A stretch of 64,000 nt of DNA from Rhizobium sp. 9140. Lineage in GTDB: Bacteria > Pseudomonadota > Alphaproteobacteria > Rhizobiales > Rhizobiaceae. A program made the position numbers and the translations under genes. Positions within the stretch are counted from its first letter, which is position 1, and the number at the start of each line of letters is the position of its first letter. Positions 55,085 through 62,742 of the stretch are shown here, piece after piece. Location: assembly GCF_900067135.1 (NCBI RefSeq), contig NZ_FJUR01000002.1:372001-436000 (forward strand). Direction: 5' to 3'. Under the pieces are notes generated by a model, which did no database searches, was not told the DNA's origin, and saw only the letters and a list, made by a program, of their open reading frames with translations.

Positions 55085-55930
55085 TCAGGCGTCGGCGCGG
55101 GCGGTCTGGCGCTGCGAACCGAGACCGTCGATTCCCAGTTCGATCACATCGCCGGCTTTGAGGTAGCGCGGTGGCTTCATGCCCATGCCGACACCCGGAG
55201 GTGTGCCCGTCGAAATGATGTCACCCGGCTGGAGCGACATGAACTGCGAGAGGTAGGAAACGAGATAGGCCGCGCCATAGACCATGGTCTTGGTCGTGCC
55301 GTCCTGCATCGTCTCGCCGTTGACCTTCAGCCAGAGGCGCAGGTTCTGCGGATCGGGAACCTCGTCCTTCGTCACCAGCCATGGACCCGTCGGCCCGAAC
55401 GTGTCGCAGGACTTGCCCTTGGTCCACTGGCCGGAGCGCTCCGTCTGGAAGGCGCGTTCGCTGACGTCGTGGATCGTGCAATAGCCGGCGACAAAATCGA
55501 GCGCCTCGGCTTCGCTGACATATTTCGCCTTGCGGCCGATGACGATGCCGAGTTCGACCTCCCAATCCGTCTTCTCGGAGCCGCGCGGGATGAGAAGGTC
55601 GTCGTTCGGGCCTGATATGGCCGATGTCGCCTTCATGAAGATGATCGGCTCCGGCGGCACGGTCGCGCCGGTTTCAGCGGCGTGGTCGGAATAGTTGAGG
55701 CCGATGCAGATGAACTTGCCGGTGCCGGCGACGCAGGGGCCAAGACGCTCATCCGTGGAGACCAGCGGCAGCGATGCCGGATCGACGGCGCCGAGCTTTG
55801 CCAGCGCGTCGGGATCGATGGCCGCACCGGAAAGATCGGAGATGTGACCGGAGAGGTCGCGAATGGCGCCGGTCGCATCGACCAGACCGGGCTTCTCGGC
55901 GCCCTTTGCACCGTAACGAACGAATTTCAT
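55085..55930 (-). CDS. Fumarylacetoacetase-family hydrolase, likely 2,4-diketo-3-deoxy-L-fuconate hydrolase
   Basis: A 281-residue FAH-fold enzyme. Residues 1-70 are the small N-terminal domain (MKFVRYGAKGAEKPGLVDAT); the barrel has CIGLNYSDHAAETGA, the metal glutamates in DWEVELGIVIGRK, TIHDVSERAFQTERSGQWTK (split here as DVSERAF and WTKGKSCD), and GDIISTGTPPGVGMG. In the non-phosphorylating fucose route such a protein cleaves the diketo acid to pyruvate and L-lactate. Genomes often mislabel it as ureidoglycolate lyase. The placement between fucD and the SDR makes the fucose role likely. Confidence 0.88.
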   Translation of the reverse strand: MKFVRYGAKGAEKPGLVDATGAIRDLSGHISDLSGAAIDPDALAKLGAVDPASLPLVSTDERLGPCVAGTGKFICIGLNYSDHAAETGATVPPEPIIFMKATSAISGPNDDLLIPRGSEKTDWEVELGIVIGRKAKYVSEAEALDFVAGYCTIHDVSERAFQTERSGQWTKGKSCDTFGPTGPWLVTKDEVPDPQNLRLWLKVNGETMQDGTTKTMVYGAAYLVSYLSQFMSLQPGDIISTGTPPGVGMGMKPPRYLKAGDVIELGIDGLGSQRQTARADA

Positions 55931-55971
55931 GGCAGTATCCTTGGTTTCTCAGTGAAGAGGCGGGCGGGCGG

Positions 55972-56706
55972 TCAGATCGACCAGCCACCGTCGATGGCAT
56001 AGGCCTGGCCCGTGGTGTAGGTGGCGCCGGCGAGATGGACGGCAAGATCGGCGATCTCTTCCGCCGTTCCGAGCCGGCCCATCGGCTGGCGGGCGATGAA
56101 GGCGGCGCGCGCCGTCTCGTAGTCGCCCTGCGCGCGCATGCGCCCTTCAAGCGAGGGGCTCTCCACCGTGCCGGGGCAAATGGCGTTGCAGCGGATGCCG
56201 GCGGCAACGTAGTCGGCGGCGACCGCCTTGGTGAGGCCAATGACGGCGGCCTTGGTCGTGCCATAGGCAAAGCGGTTCGGCACGCCCTTGATGCTGGACG
56301 CGACGGAGGCCATGTTGATGATGGCGCCTTCCTTGCGCTCGATCATGCCGGGCAGTACGGCGCGGATGGTGCGGATCATCGCCTTGACGTTGAGATCGAA
56401 GGCGAAGTCGAGATCCTTGTCGGCCATCTCGAGGATCGAGCCGGAATGGACGACACCCGCGCAGTTGAAGAGCACATCCACCGCGCCGATCTCCTCGACG
56501 AGCGCCTTCACCGCGGCGGCGTCGAGGACGTCGAGCCTGTGCGTCAGGATGCCGGGTTCACCGGCGATCTCAGAGAGAATATCGAGGTTGATGTCGGTCG
56601 CATGCACGGTCGCACCCGTCCTGGCGAAGGCCAGCGCCGTTGCGCGCCCGATCCCCTGGGCCGCCGCGGTGATCAGCACCGTCTTGCCCGTCATTGTCGT
56701 CGTCAT
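55972..56706 (-). CDS. Short-chain dehydrogenase, likely 2-keto-3-deoxy-L-fuconate dehydrogenase
   Basis: A 244-residue Rossmann-fold SDR. Nucleotide motif ITAAAQGIGRATA (a TGxxxGIG variant), VLFNCAGVVHSG, catalytic serine in NMASVASSIKG and the Tyr-x3-Lys pair in FAYGTTKAAVIG; C-terminal YTTGQAYAIDGGWSI. Expected to oxidise C4 of 2-keto-3-deoxy-L-fuconate with NAD. An AGGA site is seven bases before ATG 56706; ATG 56694 is a possible second start. Lies 41 bases before the FAH gene. Confidence 0.88.
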   Translation of the reverse strand: MTTTMTGKTVLITAAAQGIGRATALAFARTGATVHATDINLDILSEIAGEPGILTHRLDVLDAAAVKALVEEIGAVDVLFNCAGVVHSGSILEMADKDLDFAFDLNVKAMIRTIRAVLPGMIERKEGAIINMASVASSIKGVPNRFAYGTTKAAVIGLTKAVAADYVAAGIRCNAICPGTVESPSLEGRMRAQGDYETARAAFIARQPMGRLGTAEEIADLAVHLAGATYTTGQAYAIDGGWSI

Positions 56707-56716
56707 GGTTTGATCC

Positions 56717-57166
56717 TCACTTCTGTTTTCGTTCGACGAGCAGGATGTGGTCGGCCGCCAGCACCACCTCGTCGCGCTGGTTCAGCACCTCGCACCGCTC
56801 GATCACCCGGCCCCTGTCGGCGCGCTTGGGATCATCCTCCTTGGCGGAAATCGTCACCCGCGTCCTGATCGTATCGCCGATATGAACCGGACGCACGAAT
56901 CTCAACCTATCGTAACCGTAGGAAAAGGCGACAGGATTGATGAGCGACGCGGTCATTCCGATGCCGATCGAGAAGATCATGGTGCCATGCGCGATCCTTT
57001 GCCCGCCGGGCAGCGTCTTTGCAAATTCGCTGTCCATGTGGTGCGGAAAGAAGTCTCCGGTGTGGCCGGCATGGACAACGAAATCCGTCTCCGTCATGGT
57101 CCTCCCGGTCGTCATCCGCTGGTGGCCGAGGTCGTAATCTTCGAAATAGAGCGTCTGCTCGATCAT
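56717..57166 (-). CDS. MaoC-type hot-dog hydratase of unknown substrate
   Basis: A 149-residue MaoC-like protein. The start at 57166 begins MIEQTLYFEDYDLGHQRMTT; a longer frame upstream lies inside the neighbouring gene. The hydratase pair is present: Asp and His five apart in GDFFPHHMDSEFA, then RIAHGTMIFSIGIGM. Usually such enzymes hydrate enoyl-CoA thioesters, which have no place in the known fucose route, so its substrate here is not explained. Ten bases before the SDR start; one base after the oxidoreductase stop. Confidence 0.85.
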   Translation of the reverse strand: MIEQTLYFEDYDLGHQRMTTGRTMTETDFVVHAGHTGDFFPHHMDSEFAKTLPGGQRIAHGTMIFSIGIGMTASLINPVAFSYGYDRLRFVRPVHIGDTIRTRVTISAKEDDPKRADRGRVIERCEVLNQRDEVVLAADHILLVERKQK

Positions 57167-57167
57167 C

Positions 57168-58265
57168 TCATGTCTCCGGCAGCGTGCGCACAGGCGTTGC
57201 GGGTTGGGCGCTGGATTGATAGGCGGCTTCGACCAGCGCCATGGTCCGCCAGGCGTCCTCCACGCCACCGACGAGGGTCTCGTCTTCGCCGCTCGCAAAG
57301 CGCTGGAGGTTTGCCATGCGGCCGATGAAGGCGTCCGGGAACCACGTGCCTTGGAGGGGAACTTCGGTCCAGCCGCTCCCGCCTGCGGGATAGATCCAGA
57401 GCTCGTCCGGCTCGCCCTTGGGGTAATCGAGATTGACCCCGAGCTTCACGGTGGCCGCCCCCTTCGTGCCGCAGATGCGGAATTCGCAAGCCTGGAATTT
57501 CCGGCCGAAATCATGGTCGTGATTGATCGACAAGGCACAGCGCACGCTATCGCCATAGTCGAGGATGGCGCTCGTGCGGGTCTGCGCGACATCGTGGTCG
57601 GGGTGACCGATGGTCTTCGCATGAATGCCCTGCGGGTCGCCCAGCAGGCTGCGCACGAGGTCGAGATAGTGGATCGAGTGCATGGCGATCTCGATGCGCG
57701 GCAGACCTTTGAGAAAGGGCCACAGCCCCCAGGGCGTTGCGAGCGCCAGATGCGCGTCGAAATCGACGACGTCGCCGAGCCATCCACGCCGGATGGCATC
57801 GCGCAACGCCAGCATCATCGGTGCGAAACGCAGCTGGAAATTCACGGCGGCATGAAGCTTGCGCGTTCGGCAGAGGTCGAGAATCTCGGTCGCGGCTTGG
57901 AGATCCGCACCCATCGGCTTCTGGATCAGGGCGTAGGAGCCCTGCGGAAGCGCCGAAAGGATGCGGGCATGCGCTGCGGGCGGCGTCGCCAGATCGAAGA
58001 TCGCGCCGGGAACTGCGGCGGCATCTGCAATCGAGTCGTAAGCCTCGACGCCCCAATGCGCCGCCGTCGCACGCGCCTTTTCCGGGTCGGGATCGTAAAG
58101 ACCCGCCACGGGAAAACCGGCCTTCCGATAGGCCGGAAAATGCGCGTCGCTGACGATGCTCCCGGCGCCGAAGATAACGATCGGACGCGGGCGGCCCGGC
58201 TTCGGCCACCACTGCTGCAAGCTTGCAGGGTCGAATGTCGCGTTGCCTTCGTAAGCCTCAGTCAT
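57168..58265 (-). CDS. Gfo/Idh/MocA-family sugar oxidoreductase
   Basis: A 365-residue NAD(P)-dependent enzyme. Rossmann motif VIFGAGSIVSDAHFPAYRKA near 28-48; the usual Glu-Lys-Pro appears as LIQKPMGADL with Gln for Glu; a downstream HSIHYLDLVRSLLGDP matches the catalytic helix. No zinc site. It could be the missing L-fucose 1-dehydrogenase of the pathway or act on a side substrate. Its start overlaps the end of the mutarotase gene by eight bases. Confidence 0.87.
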   Translation of the reverse strand: MTEAYEGNATFDPASLQQWWPKPGRPRPIVIFGAGSIVSDAHFPAYRKAGFPVAGLYDPDPEKARATAAHWGVEAYDSIADAAAVPGAIFDLATPPAAHARILSALPQGSYALIQKPMGADLQAATEILDLCRTRKLHAAVNFQLRFAPMMLALRDAIRRGWLGDVVDFDAHLALATPWGLWPFLKGLPRIEIAMHSIHYLDLVRSLLGDPQGIHAKTIGHPDHDVAQTRTSAILDYGDSVRCALSINHDHDFGRKFQACEFRICGTKGAATVKLGVNLDYPKGEPDELWIYPAGGSGWTEVPLQGTWFPDAFIGRMANLQRFASGEDETLVGGVEDAWRTMALVEAAYQSSAQPATPVRTLPET

Positions 58266-58587
58266 GATGGAAGACCTCTCCCATCATCGCCCACCACTCG
58301 CCCTCTTTCCGTGTATCGAGCGGCTTCTGGCAGGGCATGCAGACGGCCCACCATTCCCGATTGCGCGGGTCAGCCGCCATCTTGGCCATGTCAGCCGTAA
58401 AGTCGTCGCCGACATAGGTCCATGTGCCGAACAGCAGATTCTCGGGCTCCTTCAGGAAGATCGAGTACCGCGTAATGTTGCAGTCCGAGATCAGCGCCAG
58501 AATCTCCGGCCACACCGCCACATGCAGCGCCTTGTATTCAGACACTTTCTCCGGCTGCAGGCCGATGACCATTCCCATCCGTTGCAT
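58258..58587 (-). CDS. Sugar mutarotase, RhaM/FucU-functional type
   Basis: A 109-residue RhaM-family (PF05336 type) protein interconverting alpha and beta anomers. MQRMGMVIGLQPEKVSEYKA, then LHVAVWPEILALI, NYTIF-like NITRYSIFLKEPENLLFGTW, and the aromatic cluster EWWAVCMPCQKP with tail MGEVFHHD are all family marks. In this context L-fucose rather than L-rhamnose is the likely sugar, as both have the same ring stereochemistry near C1 reading only by context. Confidence 0.9.
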   Translation of the reverse strand: MQRMGMVIGLQPEKVSEYKALHVAVWPEILALISDCNITRYSIFLKEPENLLFGTWTYVGDDFTADMAKMAADPRNREWWAVCMPCQKPLDTRKEGEWWAMMGEVFHHD

Positions 58588-58596
58588 CGCGACCTC

Positions 58597-59712
58597 CTAC
58601 TGCGCCGAGATATCGTGCGTGAACTCCGAAACGCTCTGCGCCTTCACCGCTGCCCAGTCCCAGGCGATGCCGAGGCCCGGTTCGCTGGGCGCCATCGCGC
58701 GCCCATCCCGGATCTCCATGCCCTTGGTCGTCAGGTCTTCGAGCTGCGGGATGTACTCGACATAGCGCCCGTTCGGCACGGCGCAGACGAGGCTGACATG
58801 CAGTTCCATCAGGAAGTGCGGGCAGACGGGGATGTCGAAGGCCTCGGCGGCATGCGCAACCTTCAGCCAGGGCGTGATGCCGCCGATGCGGGCGACATCG
58901 ACCTGCACGATCGAGCAGGCGCCCTTCTGCATGTATTCGCGGAAGTGGCGGATCGAGTAGATGGATTCGCCAACCGCAATCGGCGTCGCCGTCGAGCGCG
59001 TCAGGCGGATATGTCCGTCGAGATCGTCGGCCGACAGCGGCTCCTCAATCCAGGCGAGATCGAGCTCCTTCAACCGCTCGGCCCGCCGGATGGCCTCGTC
59101 CACCGAAAAACCCTGATTGCAGTCCGTCATGATCTCGAAGCCTTCGCCCAGCGCCTTGCGCATGGCAGAAAGTCGGGCGAAATCTTCCGAGCCATGCGGC
59201 TTGCCGATCTTCACCTTCGATCCGGCAAAGCCCTTCTCCTTGGCTTGCAGGGCATCCTCCACCAGAGCGCCGGCTTCGATATGCAGCCAGCCGCCCTCGG
59301 TCGTGTAGAGCGGACAGCTTTCGCGCGCGCCACCGGCAAGTTTCCAGAGGGGCAGGTTCTGCTTGCGCGCGCGCAGATCCCAGAGCGCCGTATCGATCGC
59401 TGCCAGCGCCAGCGCGCTGATCGCGCCGATGGTGGTCGCATGGGTGTGGAACTCGAGCTTGTGCCAGATCGCCTCGATCCGGTCGGCATCTTCCCCCAGA
59501 AGAACCGGGGCGAGGTGGTCCGCAAGGAGCCGCATGACGGAGGAGCCACCGGTGCCGATCGTGTAGGAATAACCCGTTCCCGTTGCGCCATCGCTATCGG
59601 TGATGGTGATGATGGGTGTTTCCTGGCTGACGAAGCTCTGGATCGCATCCGTCCGCTTCACCTTCGGCTTCAGGTCCACCATGCGCAGTTCGATGCGTTC
59701 GATCCGGGCCAT
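58597..59712 (-). CDS. Mandelate racemase/muconate lactonizing-type dehydratase, substrate unknown
   Basis: A 371-residue enolase-superfamily enzyme. Lysine pair in GSKVKIGKP, metal ligands in MTDCNQGFSVD, WIEEPLSADDL and AVGESIYS, and the His of CPHFLMELH place it in the mandelate-racemase subgroup of acid-sugar dehydratases. It is only distantly like the fucD product of this operon, so a second acid sugar (an epimer or an oxidised by-product) is probably handled. Which one cannot be told from sequence. One base separates it from the ATPase gene's stop. Confidence 0.88.
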   Translation of the reverse strand: MARIERIELRMVDLKPKVKRTDAIQSFVSQETPIITITDSDGATGTGYSYTIGTGGSSVMRLLADHLAPVLLGEDADRIEAIWHKLEFHTHATTIGAISALALAAIDTALWDLRARKQNLPLWKLAGGARESCPLYTTEGGWLHIEAGALVEDALQAKEKGFAGSKVKIGKPHGSEDFARLSAMRKALGEGFEIMTDCNQGFSVDEAIRRAERLKELDLAWIEEPLSADDLDGHIRLTRSTATPIAVGESIYSIRHFREYMQKGACSIVQVDVARIGGITPWLKVAHAAEAFDIPVCPHFLMELHVSLVCAVPNGRYVEYIPQLEDLTTKGMEIRDGRAMAPSEPGLGIAWDWAAVKAQSVSEFTHDISAQ

Positions 59713-59713
59713 G

Positions 59714-60823
59714 TCAGATCTCCCTCGCTGCGGCGAGGCTGCGCCCGGTCTCGGCCGAGAACAGGTGTGCCTGCGAGAAATCGAAGCTCATGGCAATGCG
59801 CTCGCCGGATTTGAGCGCCCGCGGATTGAGCATGCGCGACACCCATTCGCGTCCCGCGAACTCGACGAAGACGAGCGTTTCGTTGCCGAGAGGTTCGGTG
59901 ATAGAGACCGGCAGCGTCACCTCGTGCACGGCGCCGTCGCTTCCCGAACTCAAGCCATGACCGCTCGGGAAAATATCGTCCGGGCGCAGACCGAAAACGA
60001 CCGTCTCGCCCTCTTTCACCCGGCCCGCAAACTGGCGCGGAAGCGGAAGGCTGTCGCCATTGGCAAAGACGAGCTGGCCCGAGGTGACCCGCGCCTCCTC
60101 CATGTTCATCGGCGGCGAGCCGATGAAGCCGGCGACGAAGCGGCTGGCAGGTCGCTTGAACACGTCGTCCGGCGTCCCGACCTGCTCGATATAACCGTCG
60201 CGCATGATGACGATCCGGTCCGCCAGCGTCATCGCCTCTACCTGATCGTGCGTCACATAGATGACGGTCGATTGCACCTTGGCGTGGAGCTTCTTGATCT
60301 CGGTGCGCATCTGCGTGCGCAGCTTGGCGTCGAGGTTGGAGAGCGGCTCGTCGAACAGGAAAACTTCGGGATGGCGGACGATGGCCCGGCCCATGGCCAC
60401 GCGCTGCCGCTGGCCGCCGGAAAGCTGCGCCGGCCGCCGATCCATCAAAGCATCGAGACCGAGGATCGCGGCGGCCTCGTTGACCTGCCTGTCGATCTCG
60501 CTCTGCGGTTGCTTGGCGATCTTCAGCGAGAACCCCATGTTCTCGCGCACCGTCATATGGGGGTAGAGCGCGTAGGACTGGAACACCATGGAGATGTTGC
60601 GGTCGCGCGGCGGCAGGTCGTTGACGACAATGCCGCCGATCTCGATGGCGCCGTCCGACACGCTTTCCAGCCCCGCGATCATGCGCAGCGTCGTTGATTT
60701 GCCGCAGCCGGAGGGGCCGACCAGCGCGACGAACTCGCCGTCGGCAACATCGAGATCGATGCCGTGCACGACCTGGAGCGCGCCGTAGGATTTGACCAGT
60801 TTCCTGAGAGAGACCTGAGCCAT
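59714..60823 (-). CDS. Sugar ABC transporter ATP-binding protein (MalK/UgpC class)
   Basis: A 369-residue ATPase. Walker A GPSGCGKSTT, signature LSGGQRQRVAMGRAI, Walker B FLFDEPLSNLDAKL and switch VTHDQVEAM are all intact, with two TOBE-type segments at the end (FGLRPDDIFPSG). The switch from importer genes to catabolic genes runs through this gene without any gap: a single base separates it from the dehydratase, so uptake and breakdown are one operon. Confidence 0.93.
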   Translation of the reverse strand: MAQVSLRKLVKSYGALQVVHGIDLDVADGEFVALVGPSGCGKSTTLRMIAGLESVSDGAIEIGGIVVNDLPPRDRNISMVFQSYALYPHMTVRENMGFSLKIAKQPQSEIDRQVNEAAAILGLDALMDRRPAQLSGGQRQRVAMGRAIVRHPEVFLFDEPLSNLDAKLRTQMRTEIKKLHAKVQSTVIYVTHDQVEAMTLADRIVIMRDGYIEQVGTPDDVFKRPASRFVAGFIGSPPMNMEEARVTSGQLVFANGDSLPLPRQFAGRVKEGETVVFGLRPDDIFPSGHGLSSGSDGAVHEVTLPVSITEPLGNETLVFVEFAGREWVSRMLNPRALKSGERIAMSFDFSQAHLFSAETGRSLAAAREI

Positions 60824-60827
60824 GAGA

Positions 60828-61694
60828 TCAGCCTTTGACAGCGCCGAATGTCAGACCTGACACAAGGTGCTTTTGAATGGCGAAGGTCAGAGCCAGCGCC
60901 GGGAGGATCATGATCACCGCCAGCGCACACATGCCGCGCCAGTCGATGGTGAATTCGGAGGTGTAGTCGAGCAAACCCACGGGAAGCGTCTTGGAGTTGA
61001 CCGAGCGCGTGAGCTGCGAGGCCAGCGCGTATTCGTTCCAGCAGGTGAGGAAGGAGAAGATGCCGGCCGATGCGATGCCGGGGCCGGCAAGCGGAAACTC
61101 GACCTGCCAGAAGGCCTGCCATCGCGTGCAGCCGTCGATCTGCGCTGCTTCGGCAAGATCGCGCGGCACCTGCCGGAAGAACCCGTCGATCAGCCAGATC
61201 GTGAAGGGTACGTTGAGCGCGACATAGGTGAGGATGAGCCCGAAATGGGTATCGATGATGCCGACACGGGAATAGACGATGAAGAGCGGCAACGACAGCG
61301 CGATGCCCGGCACCGAGCGCGTCAGCATGAGGCCGAGAAACGCACCGGACTTGCCGCGAAACCGAAACCGCGCAAAAGCGTAGCCGCCGGACATGCCGAT
61401 GGCGAGCGCGATGACCGTGGAGGTGATCGACACGATCAGCGAGTTGCGGAAATAATCCCAGATGGGAATGCCGCCCTGCCCGACGCCGCCGAACATGGCG
61501 CGGTAGGCATCGAGCGTGATCTCCTGCGGGATCCAGACCGGCGGCTTCGCCATGATCTCGACCGTCGGGCGCAGCGAGCTGAGCACGATCCAGAGGCCCG
61601 GCAGGCAGATGACGAGCATCGCGAGGAAAAGCCCGATCAGATAGGCGACGTGTAGAACGCGGCGCTTGAGGCGCTGTTTGGCGTTACGGTCCAT
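60828..61694 (-). CDS. Sugar ABC transporter permease (MalG type)
   Basis: A 288-residue six-helix permease. The start at 61694 begins MDRNAKQRLKRRVLHVAYLI; longer frames lie in the upstream permease gene. EAA loop EAAQIDGCTRWQAFWQVEF followed by PLAGPGIASAGIF, and the C-terminal HLVSGLTFGAVKG, are typical. It partners the MalF-type protein, whose stop lies one base upstream. Confidence 0.92.
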   Translation of the reverse strand: MDRNAKQRLKRRVLHVAYLIGLFLAMLVICLPGLWIVLSSLRPTVEIMAKPPVWIPQEITLDAYRAMFGGVGQGGIPIWDYFRNSLIVSITSTVIALAIGMSGGYAFARFRFRGKSGAFLGLMLTRSVPGIALSLPLFIVYSRVGIIDTHFGLILTYVALNVPFTIWLIDGFFRQVPRDLAEAAQIDGCTRWQAFWQVEFPLAGPGIASAGIFSFLTCWNEYALASQLTRSVNSKTLPVGLLDYTSEFTIDWRGMCALAVIMILPALALTFAIQKHLVSGLTFGAVKG

Positions 61695-61695
61695 C

Positions 61696-62589
61696 TTACC
61701 ACTCCGCTCCGATCTGGGTCCGGGCGGCGGCAAGCTTCCGGAAGAAATAGACGGTGAACAGGATCGACAGGAGGATCGAGACATAGGCCATGGCGTTGGC
61801 AAGACCCATCTGCGCATCGGAATAGGCGGTGCGGCCGACCAGCGTCCAAATCAGCTCCGTGCGCCGCGCCGGCCCGCCATCCGTCATGATCTTCACGATG
61901 TCGTAGGCGCGCGCAATGTCGAGCGAGCGAATGGTCATGGCGATGTAGGCGAACGGCATGACGAAGGGCAGCGTGACGTAACGAAAGGTCTGCCAAGCGG
62001 TGCAGCCATCGACCTTCGCCGCTTCCACCGGCTCCTGCGGCATGGCGAGAAGCCCTGCGAGGATGAGGATGGCGAAGACGGAGGTGGAGGACCAGACTTC
62101 GGCAACGACGATGGCAAACAGCGCGAGGTTGCCGTCGATCAGCCACGGGATCGCCTGATCCGTAAGCCCTAGCGATTGCAGCGCGTTGTTCACGAGGCCG
62201 ACATTGTCGTTGAACATGAACTTGAACTGGAAGCCGACGAGAACCGGCGAAAACATCATCGGAAACATCATCATCGTGCGCAGCGCCCGCTTGCCCCGCG
62301 TCGCCTTGTTGACGAGCAGCGCCAGACCGAGGCCGAGCAGCATTTCGAGGTTGAGCGCGATGGTGAGCAGGACGATCGTGCGCAGAAAGGCCGACCAGAA
62401 GACCCAGTCGGTCAGAATACGTTCATAATTGCGAAAGCCGGCCCAGACCCAGAGCGACGCCGGACGCGTGAGGCGAAAGGGTGTGAAGCTCGAATAGAGC
62501 GACAGAAGCAGCGGCAGCAGCACCACGGCCGCCAGCACGACGAGCGCCGGCAGCAGCAGAAGAACCGGTGTTGAGATTTTTCGAAACAT
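61696..62589 (-). CDS. Sugar ABC transporter permease (MalF type)
   Basis: A 297-residue permease with six helices. Starting MFRKISTPVLLLLPALVVLA at 62589 (AGGTG upstream), it has the long periplasmic loop with SFTPFRLTRPASLWVWAGF and the EAA loop VEAAKVDGCTAWQTFRYV. It follows the binding protein by 153 bases that contain a strong hairpin. Confidence 0.92.
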   Translation of the reverse strand: MFRKISTPVLLLLPALVVLAAVVLLPLLLSLYSSFTPFRLTRPASLWVWAGFRNYERILTDWVFWSAFLRTIVLLTIALNLEMLLGLGLALLVNKATRGKRALRTMMMFPMMFSPVLVGFQFKFMFNDNVGLVNNALQSLGLTDQAIPWLIDGNLALFAIVVAEVWSSTSVFAILILAGLLAMPQEPVEAAKVDGCTAWQTFRYVTLPFVMPFAYIAMTIRSLDIARAYDIVKIMTDGGPARRTELIWTLVGRTAYSDAQMGLANAMAYVSILLSILFTVYFFRKLAAARTQIGAEW

Positions 62590-62698
62590 GCTGTGGCACC
62601 TGATGGCCAGCGTCAAAAGCGCGTGGCCGATCGAGAACGGAGGCCCCCGAAGACCGTATGAGCCCGAAGACGGTATGGAGACGGCGGCTGGCCGCCGG

Positions 62699-62732
62699 GT
62701 CTTCGCCCGCAAGTGACGTTGCGGGCGAAGAC
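62699..62732 (-). other. Strong hairpin between binding-protein and permease genes
   Basis: Perfect 14-base arms GTCTTCGCCCGCAA/TTGCGGGCGAAGAC with a six-base loop, ten bases after the binding-protein stop. As with hairpins after malE-like genes it probably protects the upstream mRNA from decay and lowers read-through, giving excess binding protein. No T-run. Confidence 0.7.
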
Positions 62733-62742
62733 GGAGAGGGCG

